This document shows, in pieces, positions 1 to 10,400 of a stretch of DNA of 35,375 nt; positions within the stretch are counted from its first letter, which is position 1, and the number at the start of each line of letters is the position of its first letter. The DNA is from Acanthamoeba castellanii str. Neff. Its lineage: Eukaryota > Discosea > Longamoebia > Acanthamoebidae. The stretch covers positions 2,558-37,932 of the forward strand of contig NW_004457413.1 of the NCBI RefSeq assembly GCF_000313135.1. The letters are read 5' to 3'. The notes beneath the pieces were generated by a model that was not told where the DNA came from, did not search any database, and saw only the letters and a program-made list of their open reading frames with translations. Made by a program: the position numbers and the translations under genes.

Positions 1-69
1 AGTTGATGATGATGATTGTGTTCTTCTTGCCGGTCGTGCCGGTCGTCCGTCGCTCGTCGTTCCCCTCTC

Positions 70-89
70 TTTTTTTTTTTTTTTTTTTT
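70..89. repeat. poly(T) homopolymer
   Basis: An uninterrupted run of 20 T lies in the gene-free left edge. The first ~225 bases otherwise hold no supportable gene unless the alternative last exon of the neighbouring membrane-protein gene, ending near position 144, is real. The run is also a place where sequencing errors are likely. Confidence 0.9.
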
Positions 90-228
90 GGTCTTGACTC
101 CTCCGTCCGCTCGAGGGTTGGCGGTGGCGGTTAGGCGAGGGTGGCCCACATCCCACCTTCGCTCAAGTCAGTCGCGTTCCTGTTTGTCGTTCCAACATAA
201 AACCCCCCCAAACGGTTAGCGAACGAGT

Positions 229-1520
229 TCAGCAGCAGACGACTCGCGAGCAAGAAGAAAGAGAAAGAGAAAGAGAGAGCGCGTACAGGAGGGCGGCGGG
301 CAGCCGGCTGAGAACGGCCTGGAGCTGTTGGTCGTACACCGGCGGGAGGTCGGCCACGTCGAAAAACTGGCCCATGGTCATCGGGTTGAGCGGGGCCTCC
401 TCGGGGCCTGCGCGGCGGCCGCGGAGGTCCTCAAGTACGACCCACTCCTCCGCATCGTCAATTGACGAATCGCCGATCTCTTGGTCTTGTGCTTCTTCTT
501 CTTGACGTTGATTCTTGACCCGTTCGCACCAGTTGGTGTCGCTGCATGAATGATGATGAAGATGAACAACCAGATTAGAGGCCGCCAATCAATACAACAA
601 ATCGGGAGAAGTATTAAGGACGTACACAGGAGGGAGGAGGGCCACGTCGATGAACTGGCCCATCAGCATTGGGTTGAGTTGAAATTCGTCGTTGTCATCG
701 TGCGCCTCCTCCTAATTGTTGTGTAGTTTTTTGAGATTAATCAAAACGCAATCGGCAAACAATTGCGATGTGAGCCAGAAGCGTACCGGCATGACTTCAG
801 ATTGTTGGCATTCCTCGCTCACGTGCATCGCCGTGCTGAGGCAGGCGATCTCGCCTTTGGCCTCCTTGAGCAGGCTGGCAAGCGGGCGCGTCTCCTTGGT
901 GGGGATCTCATCTTGGGAGGCGAGCGGGTGCGTCTCCTCGGCGGTAATCTTGGGGGCCTCGGCCAGCTCCTTGGCCCTCTTGGCCGTCTCAACTGCCGCC
1001 TCGACAATGGCCAGCAAGTGGGCCGCCCATTGCTGTCGGGCGGCTTCCGTGCGTTTCTAATGTGTGTTGTTGTTGCGATTAATCAAATGCGGAATAAATA
1101 AATGATAATAATCGAAAGCACAAATGAGCAAATGGGGGGGAGGCGTACGTTGGTGGCCTTGGTGAGAGCGGTGGTGATCAACGCGATGATCACCATGTCG
1201 AACAGCACCACACACATGGTGTAGTGGTGTCGTTGCTCGAGCGAAAGAGTCCACAGACTCTTCTCCGTCGTGATGTAATGGCGGCCGACTCGGAACGGAG
1301 GAACCTCCTTCATGGAGCGGGCAGACTTCGCCACCAACAACGACCAGAAGTGGTGGTCGCTGGTCGAAGCGAAGCTGGCCTGAGGTACGATCGACTGCTC
1401 CATGCGAACGGTCGAGTCGATCGCGGCGAAGGTTGGGCCGGCGGTGGTGAAGAGGAACCCGATAGTGAGGGTCATCATCGCCAAGAACCAGAGAGCAAAC
1501 TTGATGGTGTTGTTCATCAT
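229..1520 (-). CDS. Hypothetical two-membrane-segment protein with a duplicated C-terminal motif
   Basis: I do not recognise the family. Four exons fit together in phase: 1520-1149, 1056-787, 711-626 and 541-229, giving 346 aa. Donors are GTACGC, GTACGC and GTACGT; acceptors are TAG, TAG and CAG. The start is the first of two adjacent ATGs and is followed by a hydrophobic signal-anchor-like stretch (about residues 8-30). A second hydrophobic segment sits near residues 102-118, so both ends may lie on the same side of a membrane. Exon 2 encodes an Ala/Glu/Lys-rich helix. Exons 3 and 4 each encode a near-copy of one motif, LNPMxMGQFxDVAxLPPV. The end is uncertain: a GTACGC donor at 286-281 followed by a CT-rich tract could start a further ~100-nt intron leading to a short exon ending near 144, replacing the low-complexity Ser/Leu tail. 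Confidence 0.68.
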
Positions 1521-2772
1521 GTTGGTGAGCTGTGTGTTGCTTGCTTGCTTGTTGGTTGAAACGACAAAAGAAAAGGCCAACGTTCCACCTTCTTGGTCTT
1601 CGCGAAGGTCACGGCGACCGGCCACGTCACCCCAAAAACACAAAAGCCCAAAAAGGGAAGTAAGGAAAAGGGCACCAATCACAATCACACAAATAAAGTA
1701 AATAACTGGAATACTTCAGGTAGGTCTGGAGGAAGAAGGAAAAGTTGGAAGCCTGAGCCCAAGAGATGAACATGTTCGAGCATCTAGAGGTCACTCACTT
1801 GGGAAAGGACGGACAAATCGAAACACCTCTTCGACAACTTCTTCCTCCCCCCTTGCCAATCGAGCCTTGATGGGCACCACCAACATCGCAGCTTCACGAC
1901 GTACCACTCTTGACGACTTTGAACATCGATCCTTACGACTCATGACGTTCAAGAGGCAACACCTCCCAACGGCATCCTCACTTCTTCAGAAGACGATGCT
2001 CTTGCGACAACGGCCTTCTCAGACAACCCCACTGTGCCGCCGTCAATGATGTCGATCGTGCCCCACCTACTTCCCCCCCCCCAAGGACGTGTGCCTGTAC
2101 GACTACTCCCTCTCTCAACTTGGAAGCACGGCTTGGGGTGGTGAGCTCGCCATCGAGTGGTCGGCCACTACTACACCAAGAGTTGTCTTCGCCCCCCCCC
2201 CCGCTTGCCTTTCCTCTCCTTTTGCCGCTGCGAGTTACACGGCAGTGGGCGACCTTGCGGCCAAGCGACGAGCAGAGAGGACCCTCGCGAGCAGACGCTC
2301 AAGAACAGAACGCAGCTGCGGCGGCCGAGGAACAGGCTGCGATGTCAAGAGGTCAAATGACCGCAACCGAAGCTCATCAACTGACGAAGAATCATAAAAT
2401 GATGAATGACTTGTGGTCGTCTTCTCAAAGGGGGAGGGGGGGAGGGCTTCACATACCGGTTGCGCTTCGTTCGGCTCTTGGCCAGCGGCCAGCGGCCTGC
2501 GGCTGGACGCCCCCGTCCGCGGACGCCATAGGTCTAGTGGTGTTGGTGGTGGCGGCGGTGGAAGTCTTCAGCTCCTCCACCGCCGGTGGTGTTGACCGGC
2601 AGCCACTTGCCTAATGCCGGCAACCCCCCCCCCACTGAAACCGAAAAGAAAAGCTACTGATGGGCTGAAGAAGAGCAAACGTTCAACAAAAGAGAGCACC
2701 TCTATCGTTCGTCTGCCTTTCGGGCGCACGATGCCAGCTTGTACTGCACTGAGGGGCCGACGCCGGGCACCT
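1521..2772. other. Intergenic stretch with broken coding-like fragments
   Basis: This gap of about 1.25 kb is unusually long for the window. On the plus strand several short pieces look protein-coding but lie in different frames: an ATG-led piece near 1768-1863, a piece at about 1955-2095 with Asp/Thr/Pro-rich character, a Gln/Ala-rich piece around 2300-2410, and a Lys-rich piece from 2614 that runs into the antisense of the glutathione reductase end. Runs of C near 2066, 2200 and 2625 separate some of them. It could be a decayed gene, a gene with sequence errors at homopolymers, or chance. No function can be assigned. The promoter of the upstream minus-strand membrane-protein gene should also lie here. 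Confidence 0.35.
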
Positions 2773-5053
2773 CTACTCCCTCTTGGTTCGCATGGTCACG
2801 AACTCCTCGGCCGCGGACGGGTGGAGGCCGACGGTGGAATCAAACTGCTTCTTGGTGGCGCCGCACTTGACAGCGATCGCCACGCCCTGCGCGTCGTCGA
2901 TGTTGAAGGGAATTGGTGGTCAGCAAATCGGGAGTTCGTTCTTTACGCGGAAGTGCGAGTGTGTGTACCTGGATGATCTCGGGGGCGTCGGCACCGACCA
3001 TGTGAGCGCCAACGACTCGGTCGGTCTTCCTGTCGACGATGAGCTTCATGAAGGTCTTCTCGTCACGCTTGGACAGGGTGTGCCTGAGGGGCGTAAACTT
3101 GGAGACGTAGACATCGATCTCACCGTAGACCTGTCGGGCCTGCGTCTCGGTGTAGCCCACGCACGACACCGGCGGCGATGTGAACACGGCTGGCGGCAGT
3201 CAACGATTCAATTGATTGTTGGACAGTGAGCACAAGCAACAGCTAATCCATGAAAAAGAGGCGGACAGTGGAGCTTACCAGAGGGCACGTTGGTGTGATC
3301 GGCCGTGCGAGGCAGGTTGTTGTAGAGAGTGTCGGCCAGAGCGTGGCCCTCAGCCAAAGCGACCTGCCACAGCATGAAAGGTAAGTGGCGAGCCGCTCGT
3401 CACTGAGGGAATCCTTGAGGGGAAAGCGTACAGGAGTAAGGTTGATGCGGTTGGTGATGTCACCCACGGCGTAGATGCTGGGCACGGAGGTGCGTGACCA
3501 TTCATCGACAACGATGGCGCCCTGCTGGTCAATCTTCACGCCCGCGTTCTCCAGACCAAGGTTGGCCGAGTTGGGGACTCTGCCCGTGGCGTACATCACC
3601 ACCTGTTCACCAGCCATTCGTAATCGGAGATGAGTAATCGCGAGACTAGCGTGACCGTCATTTCGAGCGCTAGCGAACGAGAGAGAAGGGTGTGTACATC
3701 GCCGGTGACGGTCTGCCCGTTGTCCAGCTGGCACACGTAGCCCGCATCGGTCTTCTCAATGGCGGTCACTTGCGTGCTCGGCATGAAGCTGTATACGCGC
3801 ATAAGCGAATGCGTGTGGAAGGTGAGCGACGAGGGAAACGCAGGTCAGAAGAGAGTATAACGTACTTGATGCCCTGTTTCTTACCCTCGTCCATGACGGC
3901 GAGCTGTACGTCGTTGTCGAAGCCGGTCAACACGTACGGCTTCCTGAAAATCTGCTCAGCACAGGCACGAAGGTGAGAACCAAGGTAATGTTGAAGAGAG
4001 AGCTGAGCGAAAGCTTCAGGCGGTGATACCTGAGTGACCTTCGCTCCGCAGCCGCTGAAAATGGTGGCAAACTCGCAAGCTAGATCATGGACTCACCGTG
4101 GTGAGCATTTCGGAAGAGAGAAAGGGGGACTCGAGCGCGATTGTCGTACCGATGTAGCCAGCACCAACGATGATGGCATGCTTGGGCAGCTCCTGCAGCT
4201 CCAGGGCCTCGTTGGAAGTGATAGCCTGGCGCACACGGATTAAACGATGCACAATAGCACCCGCGTGTGGTGTGTGGTGCTCAAGTACAGACAGGCGGCA
4301 GCTCGCAGCACAGATACACGTACATGCTCAATGCCGGGGATGGTGGGCACCCACGGCCACGAGCCTACGGCGACGAGGATGTTCTCCGCCGTGTAGGTAG
4401 CATCGCCCACCTGTGGTTGAGTGTCTTAGCAGCGGTTGTGACAAAGAACACGTTCATCGTGAGGGTGGCAACACGTTGCAGCGGCGTACCTTGACGGTGT
4501 GGGCATCGACGAGGGTGGCACGACCCTCAATGAGCTTGACGCCAGAGCCGGCAAGCAGGTTCTTGTAGATGCCGTTGAGACGATCAATTTCCTTGTCCTT
4601 GTTGTCGATGAGCTTCTTCCAATCGAAGCCCTTCACATCAACCGACCAACCAAAGTTGCGCGAATCCTCAAAATCGCCTGAGAAATGGCTGAAGCGATCG
4701 TTGAGATTAGACACGATTGATCTTTGAAGAAGACGGCACCGTACGGAGAAGGGCAAGTACCTGGCGTAGACAAGCAGCTTCTTGGGGATGCAGCCGCGAA
4801 TGACGCATGTGCCACCCACGCGGGACTCTTCGGCGATGGCCACGCGTGCGCCAGCCTTGGCTGAGATGCGCGACGCCCTCACGCCACCAGAACCCGCCCC
4901 TTCACACGCAAGACTATTAATCACAAGGGGACATCGCCAAAGCAACATCGAGAGCCCGATGCATTGCTAGCCACGTTTCCGGCTGCATGTTTGGGAGGGT
5001 GGTTTACCAAGGACGAACAGATCGAAATCGTAGGTAGACTTGGCACTTTCCAT
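2773..5053 (-). CDS. GR: Glutathione reductase
   Basis: FAD-dependent enzyme that reduces glutathione disulfide with a nicotinamide coenzyme, part of thiol redox homeostasis. Twelve exons join in phase to 454 aa, the normal family length: 5053-5008, 4899-4761, 4688-4490, 4410-4324, 4225-4150, 4079-4030, 3951-3866, 3788-3698, 3602-3432, 3363-3279, 3189-2969, 2886-2773. The FAD motif GAGSGG is split by intron 1. The redox-active disulfide CVIRGC follows in the signature [13 protein letters not shown]. The coenzyme motif is GAGYIA. The C-terminal GLHPSAAEE holds the catalytic His-Glu pair. The short N-terminus suggests a cytosolic enzyme. Wording around the disulfide and the LLVYAS and IYKNLL segments resembles plant and cyanobacterial enzymes more than mammalian ones. 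The second Arg usual for NADPH phosphate binding is Thr. The ATG lies 9 nt after the modelled TRM6 stop. Confidence 0.95.
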
Positions 5054-5062
5054 TTGCTTCCA

Positions 5063-7300
5063 CTACTGGCAATGCTGTGCAGAAAGATGTCGCCTTCGCT
5101 TTTTCCTTCTTTTCTGCGCTTTCATTCGGCAATCGCCGCTACGCCGGCGCAAACTCTGCGTACACTCCACGTTGGTTGGCGGGCGTCGGCGAGTGCACTT
5201 CAGGTGACTCGAGATGGCGGCCTCACGAAACTGGCGGCGATGGCGGCGATGGGACGATGGCTCCTCGGTGCGGGCTTTCTTCTTCTGCGGCGAGGCGGAG
5301 GTTCGACTGCTGCTGTTGTCATCGCTTTCCTCGACCTGTTCCTCCACGACGGGGGCGTCAGTCGCGTCTGTCGACGGCGGCTCGTTGTAGACCTTGGTCC
5401 CGGTGAGCAAGAAGCCCGACGCGCCATTCATGTTCATCGGCGGTCTCGTGCGCGACGGCAGCACCTGATCATTCAACACAGGTCAGCTCGCTGACTTGCA
5501 CGCGACACGGCCGACGCCACACGACACGACACACGCACCTGATATTGTCGCATCCACGTTTCGGACAGTTGCATGTTGATGGCCTCATCGGCCCTCTGCA
5601 AGTCCATGTAGCAGTCGACCAACTGCTGCATGAAGGGGCTGAAGACGACGAAGGGCGACGAGGCCTTCACGAACGGCAGCAGCGCGAAGAGGAACGGCGC
5701 AGGCACGGCCTTCACCGCAATCACCAGGCTGAAGCATACAGTGACGCGGCGTTGAGTTCAACCATGAATTGATCGCCCATACGCAAATACAACCCCTCCC
5801 CGCGTGTCGTGTCGTGTTTGGGTGCACATACCTGTCAAAGCCTTGGGCGAAGACTTCCTTGAGCTGATCCAGCGGAGCGAAGAAGGGTTCACGTGGGTAC
5901 GCGGCCTCGGCACTATCGACCGCCGCCGCCGCCTTGTTGCCGAGCGCGCGGTAGATCTCACGCAGGGAGGAGAGCGGAGCGTGGAGTATCGACTTCTGCA
6001 CCTCATCGGAGAAGTTGAACAGATCGATGGCCGACACGTTGGATCGACCCTGGATGTGCAGTGACACCACCTTGCCATGACCTGGTGCGCGCACCGGTAA
6101 CGGTGTTGTTAGCTGCCGCCTGCCGGTGGCGAAGACACGGGTTATGCGCGCACCTCCGACACGTTCGGCGATGGCGCCGGTGACGATGCCCTTGCAGGAT
6201 TCGATGACCAGCACGTTCGAGCCCGGACGGGCGTCCGAGAACGTCAGCAGACGCGCGAGGCTGTCGACTCGCATGTGACTGGGCAGCGGCGCAGAACACA
6301 CACACACACATCGAACGAATAAGAAAGGTTAGAGCTGTTGATCATGTCGTCCCACACATCAGGCACACGACACGTGATTCGTACCAGACGGAGGAGGGCT
6401 TGCGGTTAAAGTATGCGGCGATGATGTTGTCCAGCGACGGTTCAAGTACTTCGAGCACCAGGATGTGTCTGGTGGTAGTGGGGGGAACAAACAACACAAA
6501 TGTAAACATGAGTGACTGCTTGGTGGTCTGATGAGGAAAGAGAAGGCAGGTTGGCACACGTACTTCTTGGCCTTCTTCTTGAGGTATTTGGCTTTGGAGA
6601 ATTCGGTCTTGCTCTGGTACGAGGCCGAGTTCTGGATGAGGGCCTTGATGATGGTCTCGCCGCTGGCGCCCGTGTCCTGCATCGCCACGATCTCCTGCTG
6701 CGTCAACTTCTGGTTCAGGTTGTTGTCCACCAGATCTCTGTTGTCGGTCGTGATATCAGCGTCCTCTGTGTGCATCCGTGGTCAGTTAGATACGCACACG
6801 CACCACACGCACCACCGCACACGGCACACGGCACACGGCACACACGTAGGCGCAGTAATGGAGCACCTGTGGGGTTGACGTCGCTGATGTCCTGAATGCG
6901 GGGCTTCTCCTTGAGCGGGAGGAAGTCCCTGCCGTTTCGTGGCGCCTCCCAGATGGAGCGATAGGGTGCGCCGATGAGCGTCTTCAGCGGATACCGCTTC
7001 TTGTTCACGTTCACCGTCCTGCCCACAAGAATGGAAAAATAAAAGAATTAAAAAAGAGGGAATTAAACAAAATCGAGAAATCGATCATCGAGGCATGGGA
7101 AAAGAGGATCGAATGGAGGGGCTGACGGACCCGGTGGGTTGGACCTGGGCAAAAATGAATTTGTCTTCATTCAGGCACAAAATGACGTTATCGCCCACCT
7201 TAATCTTGCGCGTAGCGCCGATCTCCGGAGGAGCGGCTGCAGCCGAATCGGTGGTGGTCCACTCCGCAATTTGCTCAGCCACGGCTGCTTCGATCTCCAT
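5063..7300 (-). CDS. TRM6: tRNA (adenine-58-N1)-methyltransferase non-catalytic subunit TRM6
   Basis: TRM6 (Gcd10/TRMT6) pairs with catalytic TRM61 in a nuclear heterotetramer and binds the tRNA whose A58 is methylated. Eight exons join to 524 aa: 7300-7131, 7018-6867, 6765-6564, 6468-6385, 6278-6154, 6081-5832, 5728-5539, 5464-5063. Diagnostic pieces are an N-terminal beta-barrel-like region with VGDNVILCLN, the segment TTDNRDLVDNNLNQKLTQQE, a Lys-rich helix AKYLKKKAKK, a degenerate Rossmann part with the GxxIVTGAIAERVGG turn, and the C-terminal VLPSRTRPPMNMN motif. The 72-nt intron 6153-6082 has no stop and keeps frame if retained; removing it restores the family spacing ERVGG-HGKVVSL. The last ~65 residues, basic and Arg-rich, are weakly supported, because this DNA should also carry the promoter of the downstream reductase gene. 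A GTACGC site near 5163 could be a further donor. Confidence 0.9.
6082..6153 (-). other. Stop-free, frame-keeping 72-nt intron in TRM6
   Basis: Donor GTGCGC and acceptor CCAG flank 72 nt that read through without a stop. Comparison with the TRM6 family (conserved ERxGG followed by a short G-x-hydrophobic segment) favours splicing it out. Confidence 0.6.
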
Positions 7301-7495
7301 TGTGTGATTTTCAGGATAATGAGCCTTTGTTTATTTATATTTTTATTTAAAAAATACTTGTGTCGACGCTAAAAGCGACAAAGATCGAATAATCGTGAGT
7401 GCAAGCACACGAGGCTCATCGCCCGGTCACCCGAACAAGCTCTCTTCCTCTTGATCCTCATTTGCTCCCCCGCTACCAGAAAGAACCGAACCACA
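7301..7495. promoter_or_regulatory. Divergent promoter spacer
   Basis: These 195 bp separate the start codons of TRM6 (minus) and the PH/SH3 scaffold gene (plus). The half nearer TRM6 is a sudden A/T-rich patch (about 7325-7358) in otherwise GC-rich DNA; on the minus strand it reads as a TATA-like AATATAAATA. No clear TATA faces the plus-strand gene. A shared bidirectional promoter is inferred. Confidence 0.45.
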
Positions 7496-10400
7496 ATGAG
7501 TACACTTTCTTGCTTCCCATCGATTCTTCCGCTACTTCATCCACCACCCGCTCTTTGATGCCGATTCCAAAAGCACAATCTTGAGGAGGGGGGTTGTGCT
7601 CTGCATCTCTTCCTTGGTGCCATGTACTGCAATACATGATAATAATTGTATTATTTATTTATTTATTTTGTTTGTTTGTTCAGGCTGGAACTCGCCCTAC
7701 GGCGGACCTCCGCCATCGTATCCCGGCCCGGGCGGCGCCGACCCCTTCGCGCCCCTCCACTTCCCCGACGCCAGCGGCAGCACCGGCGGCGGGTACGCGC
7801 CACACCAGCCTCCGTTCAGCGGCGGCGCCCCTCTCGGGGGCTCGAGCTACGGCTACGCGCCATCGGGTGGCGCAGGCCCCTACGGCGGCGGTCCCTATGG
7901 CCCGCCCACAAGTGGTACGCGTTTTCGTGTGTCGTGTGTCGTGTGTCGTGTGCTCCACATCGTGCTCAAGCTATTGCGGAGCAGGTCCGATCCCCCAGGG
8001 CTACCCGTCGCAGTACGGCGGCTATCAGGTGCCCGCTCCCCTCCCATTCGAGGAATCCATTCCCCCCTTTGGGCCTCCTAACCCCTTTTCCTCCCTCCAT
8101 GGGGTGTACACCCAGACGGCGCCCGCTCCGTATCCGGGACCCTACGGCTCCTCGGGGCCACAGCAGCAATCCCAGCAATACCAGAATGTTCCGGTACGCG
8201 CGCGTGATGTGTGCCGTGTGGTGACATGCACAGATTCTCATGCAATCGGTCCACACGCTCTGTATGCATCTCCATCAACTCACGCATCCTACTCACCCTA
8301 TGCGTATCCACACACCGCCACCGCCACCTCTGCGTTTTCATCGAATGCTGCCCTATTTCCTTACATATATACACGTACATATGTATATATTTATACATTT
8401 CACACGTACCCACCCCTCATCAAACATACGATGCTTCATATTGGCCGGAGAATATGGGCTTGCGCTTACGTGCTTGCATTACTCACATACTGCGTGTGCG
8501 TGTGCGTGTTTGCGACCAGGTGCCCAATTTGCATGTTCCGCTGCAACCGTTGGTCTCGCACAACGCCACGCCTCCGCTGTCGTCGTCCGCGTCCCAATTC
8601 CTCCTTCCGCACCACCTCAATCCCTACCTTCAATCCCCGCAACCCGTGCCACAGCACCAGCAGCACCCGTCCGCCTACCAATCGCAACAACACCCATCGC
8701 AGTACCAGCCGCAGCCTCAGCACCCGCCTGCATTCCAACAACAGCAGCAGCACCCATCCCATTACCCGCCTCAACACTCGCAGCAGCAGCAACGGCCGCC
8801 GCAGCAACAGCAGGGACGCAGCAACGTGATGCCGCCGCCCGACCACCGCCGGTTGTCGCAGCAGCCGCAGCAACAGCCGCCGCCGCAGCAGGAGTACCGT
8901 CGCGCGTCGCCGCCCAGCCAACACCGCGACGGTGGCCGCGGGGGCCGCGGCGACGGTCCGAGGAAAGCGTCGCTCGGCGGAGCGCACAGAGGCCCGGCGT
9001 CGGCGGCGCCCATGTCTCCCAAATTCCAGGGCGCGCGGCCGCCTCAGCAGCGCGGTGGGCGCGGTGGCAGCCCGCGCGGACCCTCGCGCATCGGGACCGA
9101 CCGGCCCGGCGGCCGGGGCAGCCCGAGCCCTCAGCGCCAGCAGCGCACCTCGATGGCTGGACGAGCTCCCAGCTCACCGCAGGGTACACGACACACACGA
9201 CACACACGACACACGTGACACACACGCACACACGCTTACCACACGTGGCAATACCAGTCGAAGATGAACCGCCGATCGAAGTGCTGCTGGACATCGACGC
9301 CGAGTTCGAGGATTGCAAGCCCACCGGCAAGACGGGCTTGAGTTTCTATTCGTCGGTGCTGGTGGCCGCCAAGACGCTCACCCTCACCGGCAAGAAGCTG
9401 GCCGAGTACTGGGTCAACCGCTACGCGGCCATCGCCAAGGTGCGCCTCTCGCCCTCTCGCCACACGCGCACTTGCTCACACGACTACAACCCCCTCCACA
9501 CCACCCAGGGCGACGCCACCGCCAAAGACGGCCTGCTACGATACCAGCAGACACTCAAGATCGCTCTCGGTAACCATTCTCGGCTCTGCTCGCTCGCTCC
9601 TGCGATATCTCACGACACCACACACTCACACACACACTCACACACACACACACACGGTCGTTTGGTTTGGTTGGTGGTCTGTGTACAGACAAGTTGATCG
9701 AGACGGTGCGCAAAGGCGCCGAGGGCCTGAAGGACGAGCAGGTGACGTTCCTCAACACGTCGGTGCAGGCCCTGCAGAGCTTCGTGGGCGTGCTCGCCGA
9801 GAGCACCGCCACCACCTCGCCCGCCATCACCACGCGCAAGCAGATCCAGGAGGAGCTCGACGGCGCCCTCCAGCACCTGCAGAGCATCATCTTCTCCGCC
9901 AAGAGCCTTCTCCTCGCCGCCGGTGAGTGTCTCCTAGCGAGTGAGCAGGGATGGATGACGTGGTGCCACGTCAGCGCTCTAACGCGGTGATGGCGGGCGG
10001 CGCGTGGCAGAGCTGTTGGGCGAGCTCAAGATGCAGGCGCTCCGGGAGCAGTCCAAGCCGGCCCGGCCCTCGCACAGGGCATCGACCCAGCCCAAGGTCG
10101 GTAGTTTGTGTGCAACGTAAAGATCGGCTGAGAAATCTCACGTGCGTGTCGTGCGGCACAGGAGTCGGCTGCGCACGACGAAAAGAAGAAGCGAGACGAT
10201 GAAGAAGAGCGGGAGTGGAAGCAACGCCGCGAGGCCAAGCGCGAGAAGGAGGAAAAGGAGCGAGAAAAGGCCAAGGAAAAGGAGAAGAGCGACAGGGAGG
10301 CCCGGGAGAAGGACGTGGCGGCGGCAGCGGCGGCTCGGGAGAGGGAGGCAGCCAAGGAAAAGGAAAGAGAAAGAGAAAAGGAGAAGGAAAGGGAGGAGAA

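Noticed and set aside
8029..8114. Possible extra intron (GTGCCC...CCCAG) inside exon 3 of the scaffold gene
   Set aside because: The stretch stays open and in frame with composition like its surroundings, so I kept it as coding; cDNA could overturn this.
8617..9330. Minus-strand Ala/Gly-rich frame
   Set aside because: Antisense of the Gln/Pro- and RGG-rich exon of the scaffold gene.
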